Below are positions 34,023 to 42,426 of a stretch of DNA of 64,000 nt, piece after piece (position 1 is the first letter of the stretch; every line of letters starts with the position of its first letter). The translations under genes and the position numbers were made by a program. The notes below the pieces were generated by a model. That model was not told the origin of the DNA and searched no databases. It saw only the letters and a program-made list of their open reading frames with translations. The stretch comes from an uncultured Clostridia bacterium (lineage in GTDB: Bacteria; Bacillota; Clostridia; TANB77; CAG-508): contig CATGLK010000004.1 in assembly GCA_949538735.1 (NCBI GenBank), positions 1-64,000 on the forward strand, read 5' to 3'.

Positions 34023-35606
34023 ATGAAATCAAACTGGATAAAATATGTTTTTGCAACATTTATCATAATAATACTAGGATTTTCAATATACAAAATAAAA
34101 AAAGACGAAGCAGAAAAAAAGCAAGAACAGCAAATAGCAAGTAACCAAGAAGAACAAATAAAAGAAATAAAATTAGGAATAGCAGGAATAGACACAATGA
34201 ACCCAATACTCAGCAACAACAAAAACGTACAAGACATCTATAAACTAATTTTTGAACCACTAGTAAACCTAACAGCAGAATATAAAGCAGAGCCTTGCTT
34301 AGCAAAAGAATGGGCCAAACAAGGAGACAATTCATACCTAATAAAACTAAGAGAAAATGTAAGGTGGTCAAACGGGCATCAGCTAACATCAGAAGACGTA
34401 AGGTTTACAATAGACAGGCTAAAAGACACACAAACAATATATTCAAGCAATGTTCAAAATGTAGTGGGAATAGACATTGTAGATGATTATACACTAAAAA
34501 TAAACTTAGACAAAGAAGTACCTTTTTTTGAATATAACTTGACATTTCCAATATTATCAAAAGAATATTTTGAAGGAGAAGATTTTGTAAATACATCAAA
34601 AAATGATGCACCGATAGGAACAGGGCAATTCAAAATAACAGAAGTACAATCATCATATATAATTTTGGAAAAAAGTACAAACTGGTGGAACAAAGAGAAA
34701 AATACAGTTTTAGAGAAAATAACAGTAAATTTATTTTCAGCTGTGGGAGAGCTATATAATAGTTTCAAATTAGGAAATATAGATCTAATAAGTACAACTA
34801 ATACAAATGTGCAAGAATACATAGGAACGATAGGATATAGCTCAAAAGAAATGAAAGGTAGAGAACACACTTTTCTAGCTTTGAATACAGCAAATTACTT
34901 TTTATCAAAACCAGAAGTGAGGAAAGCAATATCATATTCAATAGATAAAGCTGGAATTACAACAAATGTGCTAAATGGAAAATATTTGACAAGCAGTTTT
35001 CCACTTGACTATGGGAACTGGCTAAGCCAAGAACAAGATGCAAGTAGTGGTTACAATGCAGAACAAGCAAAACAAATCTTAGTAGATAATGGCTGGAGTT
35101 ACAGAAACAATTATTGGCAAAAAACAGAAGATTACAAAACTCAAAGAATAGTGCTAAATTTACTAGTAAAAAATAGTGATCAAGCAAAAGTGGCGGTTGC
35201 GCAAAATATAAAGGCGCAATTAGAGGCACAAGGAATAAGAATAAATATTGTAGGTGCAACAGATGACCAATACAAAAATCTATTAGCAGCAAGAAGTTAC
35301 GATATAGCATTATGCAGTATGACACTATCACCAAGTCCAAATTTAGAAACATTTTTTGGAGAAGGAAATTTAGCAAACTATTCAAATGACGAAATTCGTA
35401 GCATAATGAGTGAAGTGAAAAACACAACAGATGAGAACATCTTAAAAGAAAAATATCAAAGACTAATTGAAATTTATAAAACAGAAATGCCATATATAAG
35501 TTTATACAATAATAAATATACAGTGGCATATAGCTCAGAATTAGTAGGAGATATAACCCCTAATTGGTTCTACCAATTTTATGGAATTGAAGGATGGTAT
35601 AAATAA
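34023..35606 (+). CDS. ABC-type oligopeptide solute-binding protein (SBP family 5), membrane-anchored
   Basis: A 527-residue extracytoplasmic binding protein. An N-terminal transmembrane helix (YVFATFIIIILGFSIYKI) replaces the usual lipobox. The body has family 5 hallmarks: LIFEPLVNLTAEYKAEPCLA, WAKQGDNSYLIKLRENVRWS, GHQLTSEDVRFTIDRL, GTGQFKITEVQSSYIILEKS and VRKAISYSIDKAGI. It ends normally. The start is uncertain: ATG 34023 has AGGTGG only three bases upstream, ATG 34011 is in the same frame with AAAGGA upstream. No permease or ATPase genes are adjacent, so it must work with a transporter elsewhere or in signalling. Confidence 0.88.
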   Translation: MKSNWIKYVFATFIIIILGFSIYKIKKDEAEKKQEQQIASNQEEQIKEIKLGIAGIDTMNPILSNNKNVQDIYKLIFEPLVNLTAEYKAEPCLAKEWAKQGDNSYLIKLRENVRWSNGHQLTSEDVRFTIDRLKDTQTIYSSNVQNVVGIDIVDDYTLKINLDKEVPFFEYNLTFPILSKEYFEGEDFVNTSKNDAPIGTGQFKITEVQSSYIILEKSTNWWNKEKNTVLEKITVNLFSAVGELYNSFKLGNIDLISTTNTNVQEYIGTIGYSSKEMKGREHTFLALNTANYFLSKPEVRKAISYSIDKAGITTNVLNGKYLTSSFPLDYGNWLSQEQDASSGYNAEQAKQILVDNGWSYRNNYWQKTEDYKTQRIVLNLLVKNSDQAKVAVAQNIKAQLEAQGIRINIVGATDDQYKNLLAARSYDIALCSMTLSPSPNLETFFGEGNLANYSNDEIRSIMSEVKNTTDENILKEKYQRLIEIYKTEMPYISLYNNKYTVAYSSELVGDITPNWFYQFYGIEGWYK

Positions 35607-35630
35607 AAATAAAAAAATTTGAAAAAAGTA

Positions 35631-35679
35631 TTGACAAAACAAATATTTGATATATAATATGAATATCGAACAAGAGTTC
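35631..35679 (+). promoter_or_regulatory. recA promoter with LexA (SOS) box
   Basis: TTGACA (35631-35636), 16-base spacer, TATAAT (35653-35658). CGAACAAGAGTTC at 35667-35679 matches the Gram-positive LexA box CGAACnnnnGTTCG except for the last base, placing the operator just after the -10. Confidence 0.82.
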
Positions 35680-35702
35680 ATAAGATTAAGGAGGAAAAAA
35701 CA

Positions 35703-36752
35703 ATGGGAGAAAATACAGAAAAGAAAAAAGCATTAGAAGCAGCAATGAGCCAAATAGAAAAACAATTTGGAAAAGGCTCTGTAATGAAATTAGGCGAATT
35801 TAAAGCAATGGAAATAGAAGCTATACCAACAGGAGCACTAAGTTTAGATATAGCATTAGGAATAGGTGGAGTACCACGTGGAAGAATAATAGAAGTATAT
35901 GGACCAGAATCATCAGGAAAAACAACACTAGCACTACACATAGTAGCAGAAGCACAAAAAATGGGTGGAGAGGCAGCATTCATAGACGCAGAGCACGCAC
36001 TAGACCCAGTATATGCAAAAAAACTAGGAGTAGATATTGACAATTTAATAGTATCACAACCTGATACAGGAGAACAAGCATTAGAAATAACAGAAAGCTT
36101 AGTAAGAAGTGGTGCATTAGATGTAATAGTAGTAGACTCAGTTGCAGCATTAGTACCAAAAGCAGAAATAGACGGAGATATGGGAGACTCACATATGGGA
36201 CTTCAAGCAAGACTAATGTCACAAGCACTAAGAAAACTAGCAGGAGCATTAAATAAATCAAAAACAGTACTAATATTTATAAACCAATTAAGAGAAAAAA
36301 TAGGAGTAATGTTTGGAAACCCAGAAACAACAACAGGTGGTAGAGCATTAAAATTCTATGCATCAGTAAGAATGGACATTAGAAAAATAGAAAACATCAA
36401 ACAAGACGGAGAATTTAAAGGAAACCGTGTACGTGTAAAAGTAATTAAAAACAAAGTTGCACCACCATTCAGAGAGGCAGAATTTGACGTAGTTTATGGA
36501 CAAGGTATCTCAAAAGAAGGAAATATTTTAGATATGGCAGTAAACTTGGACATTGTAGAAAAAGCAGGTTCTTGGTTTAGCTACAATGGAGAAAGAATTG
36601 GTCAAGGTAGAGAAAATGTTAAAAAATATTTGAGAGAAAATCCAGAAATGCTAGCTGATATAGAAAAGAAAGTAAGAGATGATTTTGCAAAAGCTTTTGA
36701 ACAAAGCTTAGGTGAAGAACTTCCAAGCAATGAAGATGACGACGAAGAATAA
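35703..36752 (+). CDS. recA: Recombinase A
   Basis: A 349-residue complete RecA that forms filaments on ssDNA, drives homologous recombination and triggers LexA cleavage. Walker A is GPESSGKTT, Walker B is [11 protein letters not shown], and [33 protein letters not shown] sequence carries the DNA-binding loop L2 and flanks. The acidic C-terminus [12 protein letters not shown] to NEDDDEE is present. TTAAGGAGG precedes ATG 35703. It is under the LexA box at 35667. recX lies 850 bases downstream with hicAB inserted between them. Confidence 0.98.
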   Translation: MGENTEKKKALEAAMSQIEKQFGKGSVMKLGEFKAMEIEAIPTGALSLDIALGIGGVPRGRIIEVYGPESSGKTTLALHIVAEAQKMGGEAAFIDAEHALDPVYAKKLGVDIDNLIVSQPDTGEQALEITESLVRSGALDVIVVDSVAALVPKAEIDGDMGDSHMGLQARLMSQALRKLAGALNKSKTVLIFINQLREKIGVMFGNPETTTGGRALKFYASVRMDIRKIENIKQDGEFKGNRVRVKVIKNKVAPPFREAEFDVVYGQGISKEGNILDMAVNLDIVEKAGSWFSYNGERIGQGRENVKKYLRENPEMLADIEKKVRDDFAKAFEQSLGEELPSNEDDDEE

Positions 36753-36807
36753 TTTTTAAAGCAAGAAAAGTGGTTTGCCATTTTTTCTTCTTGTAATATA
36801 AAATAGG

Positions 36808-36852
36808 GGCTAAATAGATTAGATATTTTATCTGATTTATTTAGCTTTTTTT
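36808..36852 (+). terminator. recA terminator
   Basis: GCTAAATAGAT pairs with ATTTATTTAGC around a TTAGATATTTTATCTGA-type loop, followed by seven T. Confidence 0.75.
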
Positions 36853-36872
36853 GTTAAATTATTATTAAATGC

Positions 36873-36901
36873 TTGACACGTATCAAAAATACGTATAAAA
36901 T
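36873..36901 (+). promoter_or_regulatory. hicAB promoter with palindromic operator
   Basis: TTGACA (36873-36878), 17-base spacer, TAAAAT (36896-36901). Within the spacer ACGTAT-CAAAA-ATACGT (36878-36894) is a perfect inverted repeat, ideally placed for autorepression by the HicB DNA-binding domain. Confidence 0.7.
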
Positions 36902-36921
36902 ATAGAAAGAAGGGAATAATA

Positions 36922-37116
36922 TTGAAAAAATACACACCAAAACAAGTAATAAAAAAATTAGAAAAAGAAGGTTGGATAGAAGGAAGAGTACGAGGAAGTC
37001 ATCACATATTTACTAAAAAGGGAGAACTAAAAATAGTAGTTGTTTCAACAAGTAAAAGAATAGTTCCCATAGGGACTATGAAAAATATAGAAAGGCAATC
37101 AGGGATAAAATTTTAG
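36922..37116 (+). CDS. hicA: HicA-type mRNA interferase toxin
   Basis: A 64-residue double-stranded-RNA-binding-fold toxin that cleaves mRNA when freed from HicB. The family core is visible: YTPKQVIKKLEKEGW, VRGSHHIFTKKGE with the catalytic His, and a C-terminal VPIGTMKNIERQSG. TTG 36922 is the start, with GAAGGG upstream. Directly followed by hicB (16-base gap). The pair sits between recA and recX, which are usually neighbours, so the module looks inserted. Confidence 0.9.
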   Translation: MKKYTPKQVIKKLEKEGWIEGRVRGSHHIFTKKGELKIVVVSTSKRIVPIGTMKNIERQSGIKF

Positions 37117-37132
37117 AAAGGAAGATAGGAAA

Positions 37133-37546
37133 ATGAAAAAGAAAGAAAGTTATGAATTTGTTGCTGTATTTGATTATGAAAAAGACGGGATAAATATTAG
37201 ATTTCCGGATTTAGAAGAGGCTATTTCTTGTGCAAGCACAACAAAGGAAGCAATAAGGAACGCAAAAGAGGTGTTAGAATTAGTATTATATAACAGAGAG
37301 GAAGAAAATATAGAAATTCCAGAAAGTACACCATTAGAAAAAATACAATGTAACCAAAATGAAAAAACAATAAACGTAAGTGTTTGGATGCCACTAGTTA
37401 GAAACGAGATGGAAGAACAAGCAGTAAAAAAGACTTTAACAATTCCACAATGGCTAAATAAATTGGCAGAAGCACAAAATGTGAATTTTTCACAAGTTTT
37501 GCAGTCAGCTCTAAAAGAATATTTAAAAGTTAAAAGAATTTTATAG
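37133..37546 (+). CDS. hicB: HicB-type antitoxin
   Basis: A 137-residue antitoxin. The N-terminal half is the HicB partial RNase H-like domain (VAVFDYEKDGINIRFPDLEEAISCASTTKEAI). The C-terminal part KKTLTIPQWLNKLAEAQNVNFSQVLQSALKEYL is a ribbon-helix-helix-like DNA-binding segment, consistent with binding the palindrome in the hicAB promoter. AGAAAGGAAG precedes the ATG. Neutralises HicA by direct binding and represses the operon in known systems. Confidence 0.88.
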   Translation: MKKKESYEFVAVFDYEKDGINIRFPDLEEAISCASTTKEAIRNAKEVLELVLYNREEENIEIPESTPLEKIQCNQNEKTINVSVWMPLVRNEMEEQAVKKTLTIPQWLNKLAEAQNVNFSQVLQSALKEYLKVKRIL

Positions 37547-37610
37547 TCTTGAAATTTCTAAGCAAATATAGTAAAATAAAAAAGCAAAAAAAGAAAAGGA
37601 AAAAGAAAAA

Positions 37611-38057
37611 ATGTACACAATAGAAGAATTTGATAAAGAAAAAACAAGAATACTAAAATACATATTATACAAAAAAAGAACAGAGCAAGAAGTGCGAAGA
37701 AAATTTTCGAATGAAATAGAAGAAAACCTATTAGAAGACATAATAGAATATTTAAAAGAGGCAAAATACATAAATGACAACGACTATATAGAAAGAACAA
37801 TAAATAACTTTATGATATTAAAAAATTTATCAATAAAAGAAATACAATACAAACTACAAGCCAAAGGACTAACAAAAAATCAAATAGAAGATTATTTCAG
37901 TGAAAATAGAGAAGAATTAGAAGAATATGAAGTAAAATCAGCAGGAAACATCATATACAAAAAATCCGCTTCAATGGAAACAGAAGAAATAAAACAATAC
38001 TTATTAAAAAAAGGATATAAGCTAGAAAACATAAACAAAGCAATAGAACAGGAGTAA
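37611..38057 (+). CDS. recX: RecA regulatory protein RecX
   Basis: A 148-residue protein of three-helix repeats that modulates RecA filaments. Family traits are ILKYILYKKRTEQEVRRKF at the N-terminus, EDIIEYLKEAKYINDNDYIERTI, LSIKEIQYKLQAKGL and a last repeat ETEEIKQYLLKKGYKLENI. It normally follows recA; hicAB lies between here. It precedes scpA by five bases, so the two are probably co-transcribed. Confidence 0.88.
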   Translation: MYTIEEFDKEKTRILKYILYKKRTEQEVRRKFSNEIEENLLEDIIEYLKEAKYINDNDYIERTINNFMILKNLSIKEIQYKLQAKGLTKNQIEDYFSENREELEEYEVKSAGNIIYKKSASMETEEIKQYLLKKGYKLENINKAIEQE

Positions 38058-38062
38058 AACAA

Positions 38063-38818
38063 ATGGCAATTTTAACATTAGAAACAAAAAAATACGCAAT
38101 AAAAATAGATAACTTTGAAGGACCGCTAGACTTATTGTGTCACTTAATAGACAAAAATAAAATGAACATATATGACATAAATTTAAGCAAAATAACAGAC
38201 CAATACGTAGATTATCTAAAAGAACAAGAAAAAATGAACTTAGAAATAGCAAGTGAATTCTTAGTAATGGCAACGACACTATTATTTTTAAAATCAAAAA
38301 ATCTTCTACCAAAACAAGAAGAAGACGAAGAAGAAATTACAGAAGAAGAACTTATTAGAAGAATTATAGAATATAAAAAATTCAAAGAAATAAGCAAAGT
38401 GTTAAAAGAAAATTATTTAACATATGCTAACAGATATTTTAAAGCAGAAGAACAAATCAAATTACCAAAACAAAAACTTGAAAAAGATTATGATAATACT
38501 ATAATACCAACAATATATGAAAAATTAGTACAACGAAACAGTGAAAAGATAAATCAGAACGCAAAAAACATTGAAAAAATAGCAATAACAGATAACTACA
38601 CAGTAGCAAGTAAAGTAAAAGAAATGTTCAAAGTTTTAGTAAAACAAAAAAGATTTGTATTTAATAAGCTGTTTTCAATAAAGAAGCATAACAAAAACGA
38701 AGTAGTAACAGCGTTTTCAGGATTATTGGAATTATCTAGAAGAAGTAAAGTTGAGACATCACAAGAGAAGTTATTTGGAGACATAACAGTAGAAAGAGCA
38801 AAGAAAAAAGCAATATAA
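38063..38818 (+). CDS. scpA: Segregation and condensation protein A (kleisin)
   Basis: A 251-residue kleisin that bridges the SMC dimer for chromosome compaction. The N-terminal FEGPLDLLCHLIDKNKMNIYDI is the family signature, followed by EFLVMATTLLFLKSKNLLP and the acidic spacer EEDEEEITEEELIRRIIEYKKF. The C-terminal winged helix ends LLELSRRSKVETSQEKLFGDI. ScpB, usually next, is absent from the window; DUF2953 and ytfJ follow instead. Confidence 0.94.
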   Translation: MAILTLETKKYAIKIDNFEGPLDLLCHLIDKNKMNIYDINLSKITDQYVDYLKEQEKMNLEIASEFLVMATTLLFLKSKNLLPKQEEDEEEITEEELIRRIIEYKKFKEISKVLKENYLTYANRYFKAEEQIKLPKQKLEKDYDNTIIPTIYEKLVQRNSEKINQNAKNIEKIAITDNYTVASKVKEMFKVLVKQKRFVFNKLFSIKKHNKNEVVTAFSGLLELSRRSKVETSQEKLFGDITVERAKKKAI

Positions 38819-38944
38819 GTATAAAAGATTGCTAGGAAAGGCGACTAATTAAAAGTAAATAGTTGCCAGTTTTTATATAAAACGTGTTTAAAAAAGAAAA
38901 AAATGGAAAAACTAATATAAATCGTCTAAAAGGAGGCGAACATA

Positions 38945-39559
38945 TTGGTTTTTCTTTTTATATTTTCAATAATAATATTGTTATTAATATTTTCAAAAAT
39001 AAAAATAGAAATAGAAAATTTAAAATTCACATCACAAAAACAGCCAAGGCATATAAACAAAAATTATAAAATAATAATCAAACTATGCATACTAGGAAAA
39101 ATACCAATTATAAAAATAAACATCACAAAAACAAGATTAGAAAGAATAGAATTAAAAAAGCAAATAGAAAAAATAAATTTCGAAGAAATAATGGATAACA
39201 AACAATTTGATTTAAAAATGATAAAAGCATTTAAAAGTCTAAACATAAATATAGAAAATATCAATTTAAAAATAGAAATGGGAACAGAAAATGCAGCACT
39301 TACAGTAATAATAGTGCCAGTGACAAGTACAGTACTATCAATCATATTAAGCAGAAAAATAAAAAAGGAACAAAATCAAAAATTTGAAATCAAACCAATC
39401 TATATAAACCAAAATTTAATCAATATAATGTTTTCAGGTATATTTGAAATAAAGATGATACATATTATAAATATAATATACATCTTAAACAAAAAAGAAG
39501 GAGTGGGTAAAAATGAGCGAACATCCAATAGAAGGACTTATGACTACGGCTATGAGTAG
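38945..39559 (+). CDS. DUF2953 membrane protein (YtfI-like)
   Basis: A 204-residue protein of the DUF2953/YtfI family, usually encoded next to ytfJ in spore formers; function unknown. The N-terminal transmembrane helix (VFLFIFSIIILLLIFSKIKIEI) is followed by a basic region and a second hydrophobic stretch near AALTVIIVPVTSTVLSIIL. The start is TTG 38945 with AAAGGAGG at ideal distance. Its end overlaps the ytfJ start by 47 bases. Assignment rests on the neighbour and on general make-up more than on strong motifs. Confidence 0.72.
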   Translation: MVFLFIFSIIILLLIFSKIKIEIENLKFTSQKQPRHINKNYKIIIKLCILGKIPIIKINITKTRLERIELKKQIEKINFEEIMDNKQFDLKMIKAFKSLNINIENINLKIEMGTENAALTVIIVPVTSTVLSIILSRKIKKEQNQKFEIKPIYINQNLINIMFSGIFEIKMIHIINIIYILNKKEGVGKNERTSNRRTYDYGYE

Positions 39560-40115
39560 CATTCAAGATATGATAGACGTAAATACAATAATAGGAGAGC
39601 CAATTGAAACATCAAACAACATTGTAATAATACCAATATCAAAAGTTTCATTTGGATTTGCAGCAGGTGGAAGTGAATTTAAGGGAGAAACAATAGACGA
39701 ATACAGTAAAAAAGATAAGGAAGAAGAAATTCAATATAGACTACCATTTGGTGGTGGTTCAGGAGCTGGAGTTACAATTAATCCAATTGCATTTTTGGTA
39801 ATACAACCAAACAATGTAAAACTAATGCCAGTAAATCATTCATCATCACTTGACAAATTATTAGACTATATACCAGATTTAATAGAAAAAACAAATGCTA
39901 TGTTAAATAAACATATGCAAAACAAGAAAGAAGAAACTCAAAATATATTAAAAGAAATGCAAAAAAAACATAAAGACACAGTTGAAAAACAGAACAAAAA
40001 GAAAAAAGAAGCAGAAGACAAAATAGAACAAGCAACAAAAAAAGTAAAAGAAGAAGTTATAGAAATTGATGAAGATTATGAGTTTGAATATGATGAAACT
40101 TTAGAAGATGAATAA
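39513..40115 (+). CDS. ytfJ: Sporulation protein YtfJ (GerW family)
   Basis: A 200-residue protein of the YtfJ/GerW family, forespore-expressed and needed for normal germination in B. subtilis. The core HPIEGLMTTAMSSIQDMIDV, NIVIIPISKVSFGFAAGGSEF, PFGGGSGAGVTINPIAFLVI and SSLDKLLDYIPDLIEK is fully conserved. The C-terminal 60 residues are a charged, coiled-coil-like Lys/Glu tail longer than usual for the family. AAGGAGTGGG precedes ATG 39513 within the end of the DUF2953 gene. Confidence 0.94.
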   Translation: MSEHPIEGLMTTAMSSIQDMIDVNTIIGEPIETSNNIVIIPISKVSFGFAAGGSEFKGETIDEYSKKDKEEEIQYRLPFGGGSGAGVTINPIAFLVIQPNNVKLMPVNHSSSLDKLLDYIPDLIEKTNAMLNKHMQNKKEETQNILKEMQKKHKDTVEKQNKKKKEAEDKIEQATKKVKEEVIEIDEDYEFEYDETLEDE

Positions 40116-40120
40116 AATTT

Positions 40121-40178
40121 TTTGGGACAGGCCAAAAAAGTCCACGAGCAAAACTTTGTTGACTTGTCCTAAAAAATC
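40121..40178 (+). repeat. Hairpin repeat family C
   Basis: TTTTTTGGGACAGGCC faces GACTTGTCCTAAAAAA across AAAAAAGTCCACGAGC. A degenerate copy of the element at 23590-23670. Confidence 0.75.
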
Positions 40179-40189
40179 AATAAAAATGA

Positions 40190-40236
40190 ATTAATTATGA
40201 ATAGAAAAGTTCATAATTAGTTCATTTTTTTGTTGT
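40190..40236 (+). terminator. Terminator after ytfJ
   Basis: AATTATGAA pairs with TTCATAATT around TAGAAAAG, followed by AGTTCATTTTTTTG. Confidence 0.6.
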
Positions 40237-40272
40237 ATAATTCAAAAGCTGAAAAAATAAAATAGGCTAAGA

Positions 40273-40327
40273 AGGAGTGTCCCCGTTGGCAAAAAATTGC
40301 CAAAAAGGTCCGTCCCCAATGGCAATT
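40273..40327 (+). repeat. Hairpin repeat family B
   Basis: GGAGTGTCCCCGTTGGC, palindrome TTGGCAAAAAATTGCCAA, then GGTCCGTCCCC and a final TGGCAATTT. It ends 18 bases before the MMPL gene and supplies the immediate leader of the envelope cluster. Confidence 0.82.
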
Positions 40328-40345
40328 TAAGAAAGGAGTATTTTT

Positions 40346-42421
40346 ATGCATAAGTTAGGAAAAGCAATTTGTAAGCACAAAAGATTAATTTTAATAATTG
40401 CGTTGTTGTTATTAATTCCGTCAGTTATGGGAATGAAGGCAACTAGAATTAATTATGATATTTTGGTGTATTTACCAGAGGATATCGAGACGATACGAGG
40501 TGAAAATATTCTGTCAGATGATTTTGATATGGGTGCATTTTCGGTTGTGTTGTTAGATGATATGAAGATAAAAGATATTAAAAAGCTAGAAGAAGAGTTC
40601 AAGAAGATTGACAATGTGGAGAAAGTGGTAAGTATTGCAGATGTGGTGGGTACAGCTATCCCAGAAGAAATGATACCAGAAGATATAAAGTCAAAGGTAT
40701 ACAAAGACAATGAGACAATGATGTTAGTTACTTTCAAAGAGCAGATTTCTTCTGATGAGACGATGAAGACTGTACAGACTTTAAGGGAGATTACTGATGA
40801 GCGTTGCAAGATTAGTGGAATGACAGCTACTGTGTTAGATACAAGAGATTTGTCAGATTCAGAGATTGTCATATATGTTGTTATTGCCGTGGCTTTATGT
40901 TTGATTATATTAGAGTTAGCACTTGATTCTTATGTTGCACCTGTATTATTATTGTTAAATATAGGTATTGCGATTTTATATAATATGGGAAGCAATATAT
41001 TTTTGGGTGAGATTTCTTACATAACAAAAGCTATAAGTGCTGTGTTGCAGTTAGGTGTTACAATGGATTTTGCTATTTTCTTATATCACAGCTATATGCA
41101 AGAGAAAGAGCATACAAGTAATAATGATGAAGCAATGGCAAGTGCAATTGGAAAGACATTGGTGTCTGTTGTGGGAAGTTCACTTACAACAATAGCAGGA
41201 TTTTTGGCATTGTGTAGTATGAATTTAACTCTTGGAAAAGATATAGGAATTGTTATGGCAAAAGGTGTTTTACTAGGGGTGATTTCAGTTGTAACTGTTT
41301 TGCCAGCAATGATATTAGAGTTAAATGGTTTAATTGAAAAAACAAAACATAAAGAGATTTTCCCTAAATTTACAGGGGTTAAGAATTTTGTAATAAAGCA
41401 TTATAAGCTAATTGCGTTAGCATTTGTTATTATTTTGCCAATAGCGTTTTATGGATATCAAAATACAGAAAGTTACTATAATTTAGACAAGTCTTTACCA
41501 AAGACATTGGATAGTGTGGTTGCAAATGAAGAATTAAAAGATAAGTTTAATATGGTGTCAATGGAATTATTGTTAATAGATAAAGATATTCCAGATAATC
41601 AAGTAAATAATATGTTAAATGAGATAGAAGACTTAGAAGGTATAGAGTGGACATTAAGTTTTTCAAAAGTAGCAGATTTAGGGATACCAAAAGAGGTTTT
41701 ACCAAATGATTTGCTAGAAATTTTCCAAAATGACAAATATCAAATAGCAATTATAAATTCAAAATATGAAATGGCAACAAATGAACTAAATGACCAAGTG
41801 ACAAAAGTAAATGAAATTATAAAGAAATATGACCAAAATGCTATTCTTGCAGGTGAAGGTCCATTGATGAAAGATTTAGTTGAAATAAGTGACCACGATT
41901 TTAACAGTGTAAATACAGTATCAATTGCAATTATATTTGTAATCATGATAATTGTATTAAAATCAATATCACTACCAGTAATATTAATAACAGTAATAGA
42001 ATTTGCAATATTTATCAATATGGGAATTCCATATTACACAAATACAATATTGCCATTTATAGCGTCAATTGTTATAGGAACAATTCAGCTAGGGGCAACA
42101 ATTGATTATGCAATATTAATAACAAATAAATATATAACAAATCGAAAAGAAGGAAAAGACAAAAAGCAAGCAGTTAGCGAGGCATTGGGAACATCAATTA
42201 GTTCTATTGTAATAAGCGGATTATGTTTCTTTGGTGCAACTTTTGGAGTAGGAGCATATTCAAAAATAGAAATGATAGGTTCTTTATGTACATTGATGTC
42301 AAGAGGTGCTATTGTTAGTATGGTTTGCGTTATAGCAGTATTACCAGCATTTTTGATGATTTTTGATAAAATAATTTGCAAAACGACTATGGGAATGAGA
42401 AAATTAGAAGAAGGGAAATGA
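40346..42421 (+). CDS. MMPL/RND-family membrane transporter
   Basis: A 691-residue transporter of the MMPL (mycobacterial membrane protein large)/sterol-sensing RND superfamily, proton-driven export of lipids or other hydrophobic compounds. One helix at the N-terminus (RLILIIALLLLIPSVMGM), an extracytoplasmic domain, five helices including TMDFAIFLYHSYMQ, then a second half with the same plan and ATIDYAILITNKY. The two Asp/Tyr motifs correspond to the proton-relay helices. AAAGGAG precedes ATG 40346. It overlaps the ATGA start context of the next gene. First gene of a six-gene envelope cluster. Confidence 0.9.
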   Translation: MHKLGKAICKHKRLILIIALLLLIPSVMGMKATRINYDILVYLPEDIETIRGENILSDDFDMGAFSVVLLDDMKIKDIKKLEEEFKKIDNVEKVVSIADVVGTAIPEEMIPEDIKSKVYKDNETMMLVTFKEQISSDETMKTVQTLREITDERCKISGMTATVLDTRDLSDSEIVIYVVIAVALCLIILELALDSYVAPVLLLLNIGIAILYNMGSNIFLGEISYITKAISAVLQLGVTMDFAIFLYHSYMQEKEHTSNNDEAMASAIGKTLVSVVGSSLTTIAGFLALCSMNLTLGKDIGIVMAKGVLLGVISVVTVLPAMILELNGLIEKTKHKEIFPKFTGVKNFVIKHYKLIALAFVIILPIAFYGYQNTESYYNLDKSLPKTLDSVVANEELKDKFNMVSMELLLIDKDIPDNQVNNMLNEIEDLEGIEWTLSFSKVADLGIPKEVLPNDLLEIFQNDKYQIAIINSKYEMATNELNDQVTKVNEIIKKYDQNAILAGEGPLMKDLVEISDHDFNSVNTVSIAIIFVIMIIVLKSISLPVILITVIEFAIFINMGIPYYTNTILPFIASIVIGTIQLGATIDYAILITNKYITNRKEGKDKKQAVSEALGTSISSIVISGLCFFGATFGVGAYSKIEMIGSLCTLMSRGAIVSMVCVIAVLPAFLMIFDKIICKTTMGMRKLEEGK

Positions 42422-42426
42422 TTAAA

